A stretch of 25,443 bases of DNA from Saprospiraceae bacterium UBA2329 (GTDB taxonomy: Bacteria > Bacteroidota > Bacteroidia > Chitinophagales > Saprospiraceae), in NCBI GenBank assembly GCA_002344975.1, contig DDUV01000043.1, forward strand, positions 1-25,443. Reading direction: 5' to 3'. Below are positions 16,958-24,933 of the stretch, piece after piece; position 1 is the first letter of the stretch; every line of letters begins with the position of its first letter. Below the pieces are notes generated by a model. That model was not told the origin of the DNA. It searched no databases and was given only the letters and a program-made list of their open reading frames with translations. The position numbers were made by a program, and so were the translations under genes.

Positions 16958-19900
16958 CTAAAAATCTAACCCCAGCGCCAAAAACAACTTCGGCCGTTGC
17001 ACCGTGCGGGTTTCGATGCCCCAGGCGTAGTCGGCGCGCACAAAGTAGCCGAAAAGCATACTGCGGATGCCCACGCCGTAGCCCGCCACCACCGGTTCGC
17101 GGAAGTAGTTGATCTTCACAATCACGCGGTTGCCGTTGGTGATGACGCTGGAATTGAGCGGATTATCTGTACTGAACGGATTGGCGCCCTCCCAGGCCGT
17201 GCCCACATCGAAGAAGCCTACCATCTGGAAATTGCGCAGGAAATTGGAGCCGATGCGGCGCGACAACATGCGGAACACGGGCAGTCGCAACTCGGTATTG
17301 ACGACGGCGTAGGAATTGCCGTTGCGAATGTTGAGATCGAAGCCGCGCATGGGGCCGGCATACGCCTGAAACGCAAACTCCGAGCCGGGTTGCGCTATCG
17401 GCACGCTGTTGTCGAAGCGGGGCAGCAGCCAGTTGTCCACGCCGCCGAGGTAGTACAGGAAGCGCTGCGAACCAAACGAGGTGGCGCCCGCTGCGCGCAG
17501 GGCCAGCACGGGGTACTTGCCGAGGCGGATGTAGTGCCGCGCATCGAAACCGAGTACGCCGAGGAAGCCCTTGTCGAACTCGAAGGCAGTCCCGTTGGCG
17601 AGTTGGAAGTTGAAGGCTTTGTAAAAATCGGCGTAGAACTTGTAGCGCGTGCCGTTTTTGATGTTGGTGGCCACGTCAATGGTGTTGTCGAAAACGTATT
17701 CCAACTTCAGCCCGATGCGCTGCTCCGCGCGGGTGGGCGTGTTCAGGGTGGGCAGGTCGGTGGCGAGTTGCGTGAGGCGGTCGCGGCGCAGCGTGGCGGT
17801 GGCGCGCAGGCTGGTGAACAAATCGAGCGGATACCGAACGCCGTACTGGCCGAGTATCGTGTTGAGTTCTTTGCGGCTGGGCAGGATGGCGCCCTCGGTG
17901 GACATGCGCGTGTTGCGGCGATAGACCGAGAAACGCTGATCCAAACGGCGTTTTTTGTTTTGGTAGGTCACATAGTACTCTATTCCGTTGAAGGTGGTGG
18001 GCAGGCGCAGGCCGCCTTCGAGTTCATAATCCTCAAAGAGGTCTTTAAAATTGGCCTTGAACATCATGCCCGGCACAGGGTAGGTGAAGCGCTGCGGATT
18101 GAGGCTGAAACTCTCCAAACCCTCAAAAAGAATGCTGTTGTCCATTTGTGTGGTCACAAAATCCGTGTGAAACTGCAACCTCGACGCGGTGATGAGGCCC
18201 GGCCGGAAGCGGTGCATTTCGGAGCGGCGGGCGGCGGGCGCGGCGGCAGGCGGCGGCACAAACAGACGAATGTCTTCCGTCGTTTCGGCATCGGCGGGCT
18301 TTACGGTGACGACCGGTTTTTCAGCAGGGTCAAATTCCGTCTGAAACAGGTAAGTGTCAATATTGAGCTTGCCGGTATCGGGTGCGGCGGGCGGCGGCGC
18401 GGGCAATGCAGGCAGTGTAGCCGAGGCGGGCGCGGTTTTGTCGGCGGCAGGCGGAGCCGCCGATAAAGGCGGTTGCCTGAACCAGGTGGGCGCGGTCTGA
18501 ACTACTGAATCGGGCGACATATCGCGCACAAAAATGCGGTGGCGGCGCTCGCGCAGCATGAGTTCTGCTATGCGGCCGGCACGCAGCGAGGCGCTTTGTT
18601 TCAGCAGGCTGCGGTCGTAATTCGTATTGGCATGTGCCACGGCGCGCTGCTTCACTACCGGCCTGATGATGACCGAATCTATTGCGGCGCTGTCAATGCC
18701 GATCCAGGCGGAATCGGCGTGCAGGATGATTTCTGAGCCGTCTTTGAGTTGCAATATCTGGTCGTAGTGGTGGATGTATTCTTCCAAAAAAGCCACTTCC
18801 CGGTTGGCCATGCCGCTGCGGGTACTGATGTACGCAAAGCGGGCAGAATCAACGGCTACGGGGCTGAACTCGTCGGCATCGGGTGTGCTGGTAATGCGCA
18901 CCAACTCGTTGGAACGGCGATCCAGATCATAAAAAAATAGATCGAAACGGCCCAGCGGCAGCACCGAATCAAGGCGAACGGGCGCCAGCAGCGAATCGGG
19001 CCGATTGGACGAAAACAGCACCCCGCGCTGCTGCCCGATGCGCACGAACGCGGCGTCCAAATCATCGTAAATATCGCCGGTGATGCGCTCCGATTGGGTG
19101 GTGGGAATGAAATATTGGTACACATCGGAGAAGCCGCGCACGGTGGCGGTGAAGATCAGCGAGGTAGGCGAACTGTAATCCAAACTGTGGATGCGCTGGA
19201 AAGGAGAGGTGATGTCGTTGACCTCCGTTTTTTTATTTTCCGTATTGATTCTCAGCAACTTGATGACATCCCTCCGCTCGTAAATGACGGCCAGTTCCTT
19301 GCCGTTGGGGTTCCAGGCAATGAGCGGGTAGTTGTAGTCGGTGGTCTGAAAAGCATTGCGGGAGCCGTGCCGGAACAGGCGTTGGCGCTCATCGCTGCGG
19401 GCTTCCTGCGTCCACACCGAAAAGCGGCCCAGTTCATTGATTACATAAGCCACGCTGCGCCCGTTGGGGTGCATACTGATGTGCGTAATGGGCGCATTGC
19501 GGCGGTTTTTGATCTTGAGCGCGCCGCGATTGGGCGTATCCCGGTTGGTCGCATCCTGAGCGTAGCGGCGGCGAAAGTAGCGCTCCCACACGCTCAGCAC
19601 TTCTTTATAAGGACTACCGAGGACGTATTGGTAGCCGCTTTCCACGCTGCGGTTGATGCGGGTGAGGTAGAGCAAATTGGATACGGAATTATTGCCGAAA
19701 TTGCTGCCTATGTAATACCACATGGCATGGCCGGCAAGGCGCGGGTTTTCGGCGGCGAACCGCTCGAAGCCGGGGAAGTCCTCGCGCAGCAAAGCATCGC
19801 GGAGTTCGTTGTCGAGTTCGGGGTTCCAGCTTTCGCCCACATAGGCTACTAAGCCCTGTTTGAACCACTCCGGCAGACTGAGCATGACGGCGTTTTGTAC

Positions 19901-20374
19901 AATTTCCTGCAAGCTGGCCCCAAACAGCATGGCCTCCAGAAAGACAGAGGCAATACCCTCGCGTATCTGGCGGCGGAGGTGGTTGTGGTCGCCGTCGAAA
20001 TAGACGAAAATTTTATTGCCGACGATTTTGGTCTGGCCGCCCGTGTTGGTGAATGCCTCCTCGCTGCCCACGTTGCTCTGCTTGATGTCGGTGAGGTCCA
20101 CATAGATGACCAACTGAAGCTTATTGTTGATGCGGTGCTCCATGATGCCTTGCACCGCCAGAAACTCCTGCTCGGCAATTTGCACGGCAGCCTGGCCTAT
20201 GTTGCGGCCCTCGCCGTACCAGTAGGTGATGAAGTGCTCGCTTTCGTATTCGCTCCACTCGTCGAAGTCGCGGTGGTATTGCACGCGGTTTTTGCCGAAT
20301 TCGACCTGGGCGCCCTGGGCGGAGGCGGAGGCGGCAACCAACATCAAAATTGTAAAGATGAGAAGTATGCGCAT
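16958..20374 (-). CDS. Outer-membrane protein: degenerate peptidase MA-like domain, TolB-like propeller and Omp85-like barrel
   Basis: The 1138-residue protein has a signal peptide (cleavage after ASASA, residue 19). The N-terminal domain (about 30-280) resembles the gluzincin peptidase MA family (SEHFITYWYGEG, later SLPEWFKQGLVAYVGE), but where HExxH is expected it reads REGIASVF. It is probably not a peptidase. Residues about 285-560 contain PD40/TolB-like propeller blades (HISMHPNGRSVAYV, YPLIAWNPNGKELAVI, ARFAYISTRSG). A Pro/Ala-rich linker (about 640-725) follows. From about 750 to the end the sequence looks like an outer-membrane beta-barrel of the surface antigen (D15/Omp85) type (FLGVLGFDARHY, MVGFFDVGTAWEG), ending in Phe1138. 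The function is unknown. Confidence 0.87.
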   Translation of the reverse strand: MRILLIFTILMLVAASASAQGAQVEFGKNRVQYHRDFDEWSEYESEHFITYWYGEGRNIGQAAVQIAEQEFLAVQGIMEHRINNKLQLVIYVDLTDIKQSNVGSEEAFTNTGGQTKIVGNKIFVYFDGDHNHLRRQIREGIASVFLEAMLFGASLQEIVQNAVMLSLPEWFKQGLVAYVGESWNPELDNELRDALLREDFPGFERFAAENPRLAGHAMWYYIGSNFGNNSVSNLLYLTRINRSVESGYQYVLGSPYKEVLSVWERYFRRRYAQDATNRDTPNRGALKIKNRRNAPITHISMHPNGRSVAYVINELGRFSVWTQEARSDERQRLFRHGSRNAFQTTDYNYPLIAWNPNGKELAVIYERRDVIKLLRINTENKKTEVNDITSPFQRIHSLDYSSPTSLIFTATVRGFSDVYQYFIPTTQSERITGDIYDDLDAAFVRIGQQRGVLFSSNRPDSLLAPVRLDSVLPLGRFDLFFYDLDRRSNELVRITSTPDADEFSPVAVDSARFAYISTRSGMANREVAFLEEYIHHYDQILQLKDGSEIILHADSAWIGIDSAAIDSVIIRPVVKQRAVAHANTNYDRSLLKQSASLRAGRIAELMLRERRHRIFVRDMSPDSVVQTAPTWFRQPPLSAAPPAADKTAPASATLPALPAPPPAAPDTGKLNIDTYLFQTEFDPAEKPVVTVKPADAETTEDIRLFVPPPAAAPAARRSEMHRFRPGLITASRLQFHTDFVTTQMDNSILFEGLESFSLNPQRFTYPVPGMMFKANFKDLFEDYELEGGLRLPTTFNGIEYYVTYQNKKRRLDQRFSVYRRNTRMSTEGAILPSRKELNTILGQYGVRYPLDLFTSLRATATLRRDRLTQLATDLPTLNTPTRAEQRIGLKLEYVFDNTIDVATNIKNGTRYKFYADFYKAFNFQLANGTAFEFDKGFLGVLGFDARHYIRLGKYPVLALRAAGATSFGSQRFLYYLGGVDNWLLPRFDNSVPIAQPGSEFAFQAYAGPMRGFDLNIRNGNSYAVVNTELRLPVFRMLSRRIGSNFLRNFQMVGFFDVGTAWEGANPFSTDNPLNSSVITNGNRVIVKINYFREPVVAGYGVGIRSMLFGYFVRADYAWGIETRTVQRPKLFLALGLDF

Positions 20375-20405
20375 GGAGGATGTTATTGGATTGAAAAACA
20401 GAATA

Positions 20406-20867
20406 TTACCTATCCTTATAAAGGCTTAAATCTACCTGTCTTAGCCGGAGAAAGACATTATCAAGGTGGCGAAAGTCTTGGTCAGTCGTGAGTAATGTGA
20501 GATCGTAGATACTTGCAGTGGCTGCAATCCACAAGTCATTTTTACCCATGTTTCTTGCTGTAAATCCTGATTGCAAAGTTGAGTGCCTGGCTTGGCTATA
20601 TGCGTCAATTTCAGCATATTGTTCAATAATCTCCTCAATATTAATGTCAATAACAGCAAGACTGGATAGTAGTGCTCTCCGTCTTCTAATACGATGATCA
20701 CTGTACTGTTTTTGCTTGGCGATAGAAAATAGTTCACCCACGGTTACCACTGAAATGGCGACATTATTTTCAGGAGTAAAAATTTTTAATTCTTCTTCCA
20801 TCTTTTTTGAGATAGAAGAGTCTCTGGTGTAGATGAGTACGATATTCGTATCTAAAAGATAGTTCAT
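20406..20867 (-). CDS. vapC: PIN-domain ribonuclease toxin (VapC-like)
   Basis: The 153-residue PIN-domain protein has the acidic metal-binding set: Asp6 (LLDTNIVL), Glu45 (TVGELFSIA), Asp111 (NDLWIAATA) and Asp129 (TTDQDF). VapC-type toxins cut RNA, often tRNA or rRNA; the target here is unknown. The ATG at 20867 is chosen over the TTG two codons upstream (20873). It follows the antitoxin gene by 12 nt. The pair is more AT-rich than its flanks, consistent with a recently acquired module. Confidence 0.92.
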   Translation of the reverse strand: MNYLLDTNIVLIYTRDSSISKKMEEELKIFTPENNVAISVVTVGELFSIAKQKQYSDHRIRRRRALLSSLAVIDINIEEIIEQYAEIDAYSQARHSTLQSGFTARNMGKNDLWIAATASIYDLTLLTTDQDFRHLDNVFLRLRQVDLSLYKDR

Positions 20868-20879
20868 AATCAAAGAGGA

Positions 20880-21173
20880 TTACTTAGTCAACATTTCCAA
20901 CAATTCATCTAAAGGCTCCTGAATATCAACATCGGCAGCCTTTTCTCTAAACTCCTCATAAGTGAGAGGCTGATACTTTTGTTCTTCGAGTATTTTCTTA
21001 AAACTCAGCCCCTTACGGGCCGGAATCACCGCTTTAAAAAAAGAAGGTAGCGGCTCTTGAACCTGCATTTTTTGAGATGTAAGAGAATCCTCTATTTGTG
21101 TCAGGAGATGATCGTCGTCTTCTGCCATTATCAACTGGATCAATTTGTATTTTTTTTCAATGGAAGCTGTCAT
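20880..21173 (-). CDS. Antitoxin partner of the PIN-domain toxin
   Basis: The 97-residue acidic protein begins MTASIEKKYKLIQLIMAEDD. The C-terminal part (LSFKKILEEQKYQPLTYEEF to DIQEPLDELLEMLTK) looks like a toxin-wrapping tail. The N-terminal 'KLIQLIMAEDDDHLLTQIEDSL' segment is a pattern typical of antitoxins beside PIN genes in Bacteroidota. It precedes the toxin gene by 12 nt in the usual antitoxin-first order. The frame is open to 21230, but the start at 21173 follows a TAAATTTG -7 box (21182-21189) closely, making a longer protein unlikely. Confidence 0.8.
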   Translation of the reverse strand: MTASIEKKYKLIQLIMAEDDDHLLTQIEDSLTSQKMQVQEPLPSFFKAVIPARKGLSFKKILEEQKYQPLTYEEFREKAADVDIQEPLDELLEMLTK

Positions 21174-21181
21174 TTTTCCTT

Positions 21182-21189
21182 CAAATTTA
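21182..21189 (-). promoter_or_regulatory. Probable -7 element (TAAATTTG) of the toxin-antitoxin operon
   Basis: Leftward TAAATTTG matches TAnnTTTG and ends 8 nt before the antitoxin ATG. No TTG at the expected distance is visible. Confidence 0.4.
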
Positions 21190-21254
21190 ATGATGAATAT
21201 TGCTGATGTGCCGCCTTTTTGCACCGGCATCGCCCCTTTCCTGCCCGAAGATAA

Positions 21255-21262
21255 TATCTTTG
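21255..21262 (+). promoter_or_regulatory. Probable -7 element (TATCTTTG) of the MBL-fold hydrolase gene
   Basis: TATCTTTG matches TAnnTTTG and lies 33 nt before the ATG at 21296. A TTG (21219-21221) is too far upstream to be the normal -33 partner. Confidence 0.4.
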
Positions 21263-21295
21263 CGCGGGAACTACCGTCTTCAAAAAGAAAAAATT

Positions 21296-21934
21296 ATGGC
21301 GCAGATTGTTCAATTGATTTTCAACGACTTCTCTGAAAACACGTATTTGATCTTCGACGACTCCGGCGAGTGCGTCGTCATTGACCCGGGCTGCAACAAC
21401 TCCCGCGAACGCAACGAACTGGCCGGTGAAATTGCCCGCCGCCAACTGCGCCCCGTGCGGCTGCTGAATACCCATTGCCACCTTGATCACGTTTTCGGCA
21501 ATGCCTTTGTGGCCAACGCTTACAGCCTGCCGCTCGAAATTCACCGCGACGATCTGCCCATCCTCAAGGCCGTGCCGCAGGTGTGCCGCATGTACGGCCT
21601 GACCGAACCGGAACCCTCGCCTCAGCCGGGCCGATTTATGGAGGAGGGCGAAGTCATCGAATTTGGGCATACCCGCTTAGAGGTCATTCACACGCCCGGC
21701 CACTCGCCCGGCAGTGTTTCGTTTTTTTGTCGCGAAGACCGCTTTCTCATCTCCGGCGACGTGCTGTTTTACGGCAGCATCGGGCGCACCGATTTCCCCG
21801 GCGGCCACCACGCCACGCTTCTTTCCAGCATCGAAAACAAGCTCTTCCCGCTTGGCGACGACGTGCAGGTGTATTCCGGGCACGGCCAGGCTACGAACAT
21901 CGGTTTTGAAAGGGTACACAATCCGTTTTTGTAA
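21296..21934 (+). CDS. Metallo-beta-lactamase-fold hydrolase (glyoxalase II-like)
   Basis: The 212-residue cytoplasmic protein has the two-metal MBL signature THCHLDH (His60, His62, Asp64, His65), followed by His136 (HTPGHSPGS), Asp155 (ISGDVLF) and His196 (SGHGQAT). Overall size and the GRTDFPGG loop match the YcbL-like, short glyoxalase II group, which hydrolyses thioesters such as S-lactoylglutathione. The substrate here is inferred only. The start at 21296 gives the usual beginning MAQIVQLIFNDFSENTYL. The upstream in-frame ATG at 21200 would add 32 unrelated residues through the promoter. Confidence 0.92.
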   Translation: MAQIVQLIFNDFSENTYLIFDDSGECVVIDPGCNNSRERNELAGEIARRQLRPVRLLNTHCHLDHVFGNAFVANAYSLPLEIHRDDLPILKAVPQVCRMYGLTEPEPSPQPGRFMEEGEVIEFGHTRLEVIHTPGHSPGSVSFFCREDRFLISGDVLFYGSIGRTDFPGGHHATLLSSIENKLFPLGDDVQVYSGHGQATNIGFERVHNPFL

Positions 21935-21972
21935 AAAAAATCCCCCGCCCGGCACACTCGCCGAACGGGGGA
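21933..21972 (-). terminator. Rho-independent terminator of glutamine synthetase
   Basis: Read leftward, TCCCCCG (21966-21972) pairs with CGGGGGA (21941-21947). An inner CGGC/GCCG stem closes a 6-nt loop, and eight T residues (21933-21940) follow. It abuts the stop codon of the convergent MBL-fold gene and may serve both. Confidence 0.85.
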
Positions 21973-21998
21973 AATATTCCTTTAGAAAAACAGCGCGA

Positions 21999-24188
21999 TC
22001 AACGCGTAAATAGTAGTTCCCGCGTTTTGGTCAGCGGCCACAACTCGTCGTCCACCAGCAGCTCCAGCTTGTCGCAGTGGTATTTGATCTGATCGAAGTA
22101 GGGTTTTACATGGTGGCAGTAGGCTTCGGCGCGCTCCTCGGCATGTGCGATCACATTGGCCTTTTTGCGCTCCTCTACCATTTCGTCCACAAAGGTTTTG
22201 ATCTTGCCGATGTGGCCGGAAATCTCCTTGATAAGCTCGATTTGCTGAACAGCATACTGCTCAAAATCGCTCTCGAAGATTGCCTTCAATCCGCGCACGT
22301 TCTGGATGAGCGTGTTCTGGTAAGCAATGGCGGTGGGAATGACGTGGTTGGTAACGATGTCGCCCAAAATGCGGCCTTCAATCTGTACGCGCTTGATGTA
22401 CTCTTCCAGTTCGATTTCGTAGCGGGCCTCCACCTCTATTTTGTTCATCACCTGGTGCGTTTCAAAGAGCCGGATGGTTTCTTTGGCCACCTGCACCTTG
22501 AGGGCTTCGGGGGTGGTTTTGAAATTGGAAAGCCCGCGCTTTTCGGCTTCTTCCACCCATTCGTCGCTGTAGCCGTCGCCCTCAAAACGCACTTTTTTGG
22601 AGGCTTTGATGTACTCGCGCAGCACGTTGAAAATGGCGTCGTCTTTTTTCAATCCTTTACCTTCGATGAGGGCGTCCACATCTTTTTTGAACTTGCGCAA
22701 AGTCTCGGCCATAATGGTATTGAGCACCATCATGGGCTTGGCGCAGTTGGCCGATGAACCCACGGCGCGGAACTCAAACTTGTTGCCGGTGAAGGCAAAG
22801 GGCGAGGTGCGGTTGCGGTCGGTGTTGTCCAGCAGGATTTCAGGAATCTTGCCTACCACGTTGAGTTTCAACTCAGTTTTTTCTTCGGGCGAGAGGTTGC
22901 CGTCGGTTACGTTTTCCAATTCGTCCAACACTGCCGTCAATTGCTGCCCGATGAAGGCCGAAATGATGGCCGGGGGCGCTTCGTTGGCGCCGAGACGATG
23001 GTCGTTGCCCGCCGAGGCGATGGAGGCGCGCAGCAGGTCGGCGTAGTCGTGTACCGCCTTGATGGTGTTGATGAAAAAGGTGAGGAACATGAGGTTGCTC
23101 TTGGGCGTCTTGCCAGGGCTGAGCAGGTTCACGCCAGTGTCGGTAGCGAGCGACCAGTTGTTGTGCTTGCCCGATCCGTTGATGCCGGCAATGGGCTTCT
23201 CGTGGAGCAGTACTTTGAAATGGTGGCGGGCCGCTACTTTGGCCATCACATCCATGAGCAGCGAGTTGTGGTCCACCGCGAGGTTGGCTTCTTCAAAAAG
23301 CGGGGCCACTTCGAACTGATTGGGCGCCACCTCATTATGACGGGTTTTGACCGGAATGCCCAACTGGATGCACTCGATTTCGAGTTCGCGCATAAAAGCC
23401 AGCGCACGGTCGGGGATGGAGCCGAAATAGTGGTCTTCCAATTGCTGGCCTTTGGCTGCCGAGTGGCCCAGCAACAAACGCCCCGACATGACGAGGTCGG
23501 GCCGCGACGCCGCCAGCGCAGTGTCCACGAGGAAGTATTCCTGCTCCCAACCGAGGGTGGAAATGACCTTGTTCACATTTTTATCAAAATAACGGGCCAC
23601 CTCCGTAGCGGCCTGGTCCACCGATTGCAGGGCGCGCAGCAGCGGGGTTTTGTTGTCCAATGCCTCGCCGGTATAGGACACAAATACGGTGGGAATGCAC
23701 AGCGTGGTGCCCATCACGAAAGCGGGCGAGGTGGGGTCCCAGGCCGTGTAGCCGCGCGCTTCAAACGTATTGCGGATGCCGCCGCTGGGGAAGCTGGAAG
23801 CGTCGGGTTCCTGCTGCACCAACTGCCCGCCGTCAAATTTATCAATGGCGGTGCCGTCGCCTACGGGTTCAAAAAATGCGTCGTGTTTCTCGGCGGTGGT
23901 GCCGGTGAGGGGCTGAAACCAGTGTGTGTAGTGCGTGGCCCCGCGCGACATGGCCCAAGCTTTCATGCCGGAAGCTACCTGATCGGCTATTTTGCGGTCT
24001 ATGCGCGAGCCGTGCGTGATGGCGGCCACCACGGCATTGTATGCTTCTTTGGGCATGTAGTGTTTGGCGGTGCCGGCGTTGAATACGTTGATGCCGTAGA
24101 GTTCCGACCTGCGCAGGCTGGGTTCTTCCACCAATATCGGTTTTCTGTTCAAGGTTTCCTGGAGTGCCTGAAATCTTATTGTTGCCAT
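21999..24188 (-). CDS. glnN: Glutamine synthetase type III
   Basis: The 729-residue enzyme condenses glutamate and ammonia with ATP to glutamine. Length and sequence match the GSIII family of Bacteroidota and cyanobacteria, much longer than GSI (about 470). Recognisable parts are RSELYGINVFNAGTAKHYMP near the N-terminus, THWFQPLTG, GWEQEYFLVD, KTRHNEVAPNQFEVAP, LLHEKPIAGINGSGKHNNWS and NRTSPFAFTGNKFEFRAVGS. The C-terminal extension (about 600-729) is rich in helices, as usual. The gene is preceded by a clear promoter and followed by a strong terminator. No glnK/glnB or amtB lies in the window. Confidence 0.97.
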   Translation of the reverse strand: MATIRFQALQETLNRKPILVEEPSLRRSELYGINVFNAGTAKHYMPKEAYNAVVAAITHGSRIDRKIADQVASGMKAWAMSRGATHYTHWFQPLTGTTAEKHDAFFEPVGDGTAIDKFDGGQLVQQEPDASSFPSGGIRNTFEARGYTAWDPTSPAFVMGTTLCIPTVFVSYTGEALDNKTPLLRALQSVDQAATEVARYFDKNVNKVISTLGWEQEYFLVDTALAASRPDLVMSGRLLLGHSAAKGQQLEDHYFGSIPDRALAFMRELEIECIQLGIPVKTRHNEVAPNQFEVAPLFEEANLAVDHNSLLMDVMAKVAARHHFKVLLHEKPIAGINGSGKHNNWSLATDTGVNLLSPGKTPKSNLMFLTFFINTIKAVHDYADLLRASIASAGNDHRLGANEAPPAIISAFIGQQLTAVLDELENVTDGNLSPEEKTELKLNVVGKIPEILLDNTDRNRTSPFAFTGNKFEFRAVGSSANCAKPMMVLNTIMAETLRKFKKDVDALIEGKGLKKDDAIFNVLREYIKASKKVRFEGDGYSDEWVEEAEKRGLSNFKTTPEALKVQVAKETIRLFETHQVMNKIEVEARYEIELEEYIKRVQIEGRILGDIVTNHVIPTAIAYQNTLIQNVRGLKAIFESDFEQYAVQQIELIKEISGHIGKIKTFVDEMVEERKKANVIAHAEERAEAYCHHVKPYFDQIKYHCDKLELLVDDELWPLTKTRELLFTR

Positions 24189-24217
24189 GTTTTTGGTTGT
24201 TTTGATGAATGACGGGG

Positions 24218-24247
24218 CAAATGTAGGTTTTTGGATAAAATTTCAAA
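24218..24247 (-). promoter_or_regulatory. Bacteroidota-type promoter of glutamine synthetase III
   Basis: Leftward TTTG (24244-24247), 18 nt between TTG and the -7 box, TACATTTG (24218-24225). The ATG at 24188 follows 29 nt after the -7 box. Confidence 0.65.
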
Positions 24248-24479
24248 CACACCCCCTTATTTTTTAAATGCAATGTCTGATTTTTTATAAAAAAATACAC
24301 CTGCACCCTCTTTTTTTATAGTCAATTTTCAAAAACACCACTTCCATTCCTCGTCATCACCCGAAACCCACACCTGTTTTTAAGACGCTGATCTTTATGA
24401 TTGTTATGATTTTCGCTGCGTGGAGCGAGGCATACGGTATGAGCCTCGGTGCGCGAGTGTATGTTCTTTTGCGGGATAA
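24248..24479. other. Non-coding intergenic region with TTATGATT direct repeat
   Basis: The spacer between the divergent glutamine synthetase and 24526 genes is over 330 nt and holds no convincing gene. Left of about 24330 it is AT-rich. Around 24390-24412 it has two adjacent copies of TTATGATT (tttatgattgttatgatt). At 24424-24452 a weak hairpin (GAGGCAT...ATGAGCCTC) is visible. No tRNA, riboswitch or transposon end is recognised. Confidence 0.4.
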
Positions 24480-24511
24480 TTTGTTTTGAGCATCATAAAA
24501 CCTTATTTTTG
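24480..24511 (+). promoter_or_regulatory. Bacteroidota-type promoter of the unknown/HNH gene pair
   Basis: TTTG (24480-24483), 20 nt, TATTTTTG (24504-24511), then 14 nt to the ATG at 24526. Both elements and spacing are close to consensus. Confidence 0.65.
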
Positions 24512-24525
24512 CAACAAAAAAGAAG

Positions 24526-24933
24526 ATGGCCGTCATAGAGATCAAACCAGATACGCGCCTTGAGATAGAGGATGTTCTCTACGGAGTTTCTAAATTAGAT
24601 ACCCCTGATTTGGATGCTTTTGTTGACAAGGTACTCGCTTTGCGTGCGAACCGCATCATGCCGGGTTTGTCTCCCCAAGAGGCAGAATTACTAAAAAAGA
24701 TCAACAGGAGTTTACCTCAAAAGACGCTGCTTCGGCTGCTTGACTTAAACGAAAAGCGCAAGAGCGAGACGCTTTCGACAGCAGAAATGGAGGAACTAAA
24801 CGCCATAACCGAGGCACTGGAACAGTTGAATATTGAGAGGGTCCAAAACCTCGGTTTCTTAGCGGGTATAAAAGGTATTCCTGTACGAGAGTTGATGCAA
24901 CAACTCGGAATTCAGCCAAAACCTTATGCCTAA
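24526..24933 (+). CDS. Conserved-type small protein of unknown function upstream of an HNH nuclease
   Basis: The 135-residue, helix-rich charged protein begins MAVIEIKPDTRLEIEDVLYG and ends VRELMQQLGIQPKPYA. The layout is a beta strand, then 'GVSKLDTPDLDAFVDKVLALRA', then a charged helical middle (ETLSTAEMEELNAITEALEQLN) and an RxLxxLxGI..LMxxLGI tail. It resembles a family I know from cyanobacteria and Bacteroidota that often precedes an HNH endonuclease gene; I cannot name its function. Its stop overlaps the HNH start by 8 nt, so translation is probably coupled. A role as cognate regulator or immunity partner is only a hypothesis. Confidence 0.8.
   Translation: MAVIEIKPDTRLEIEDVLYGVSKLDTPDLDAFVDKVLALRANRIMPGLSPQEAELLKKINRSLPQKTLLRLLDLNEKRKSETLSTAEMEELNAITEALEQLNIERVQNLGFLAGIKGIPVRELMQQLGIQPKPYA

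Noticed and set aside
16997..18466. 489-codon open frame on the plus strand opposite the barrel-protein gene
   Set aside because: Gly/Val/Ala/Arg-rich composition without domains, typical of the antisense of a GC-rich gene; the minus frame has signal peptide and barrel features.
22941..24212. 423-codon open frame on the plus strand opposite glutamine synthetase III
   Set aside because: Shadow frame; the minus strand codes for a full-length, motif-complete GSIII.
24357..24545. 62-codon minus-strand frame in the long spacer
   Set aside because: No signal, family or promoter; it overlaps the promoter and start of the 24526 gene.
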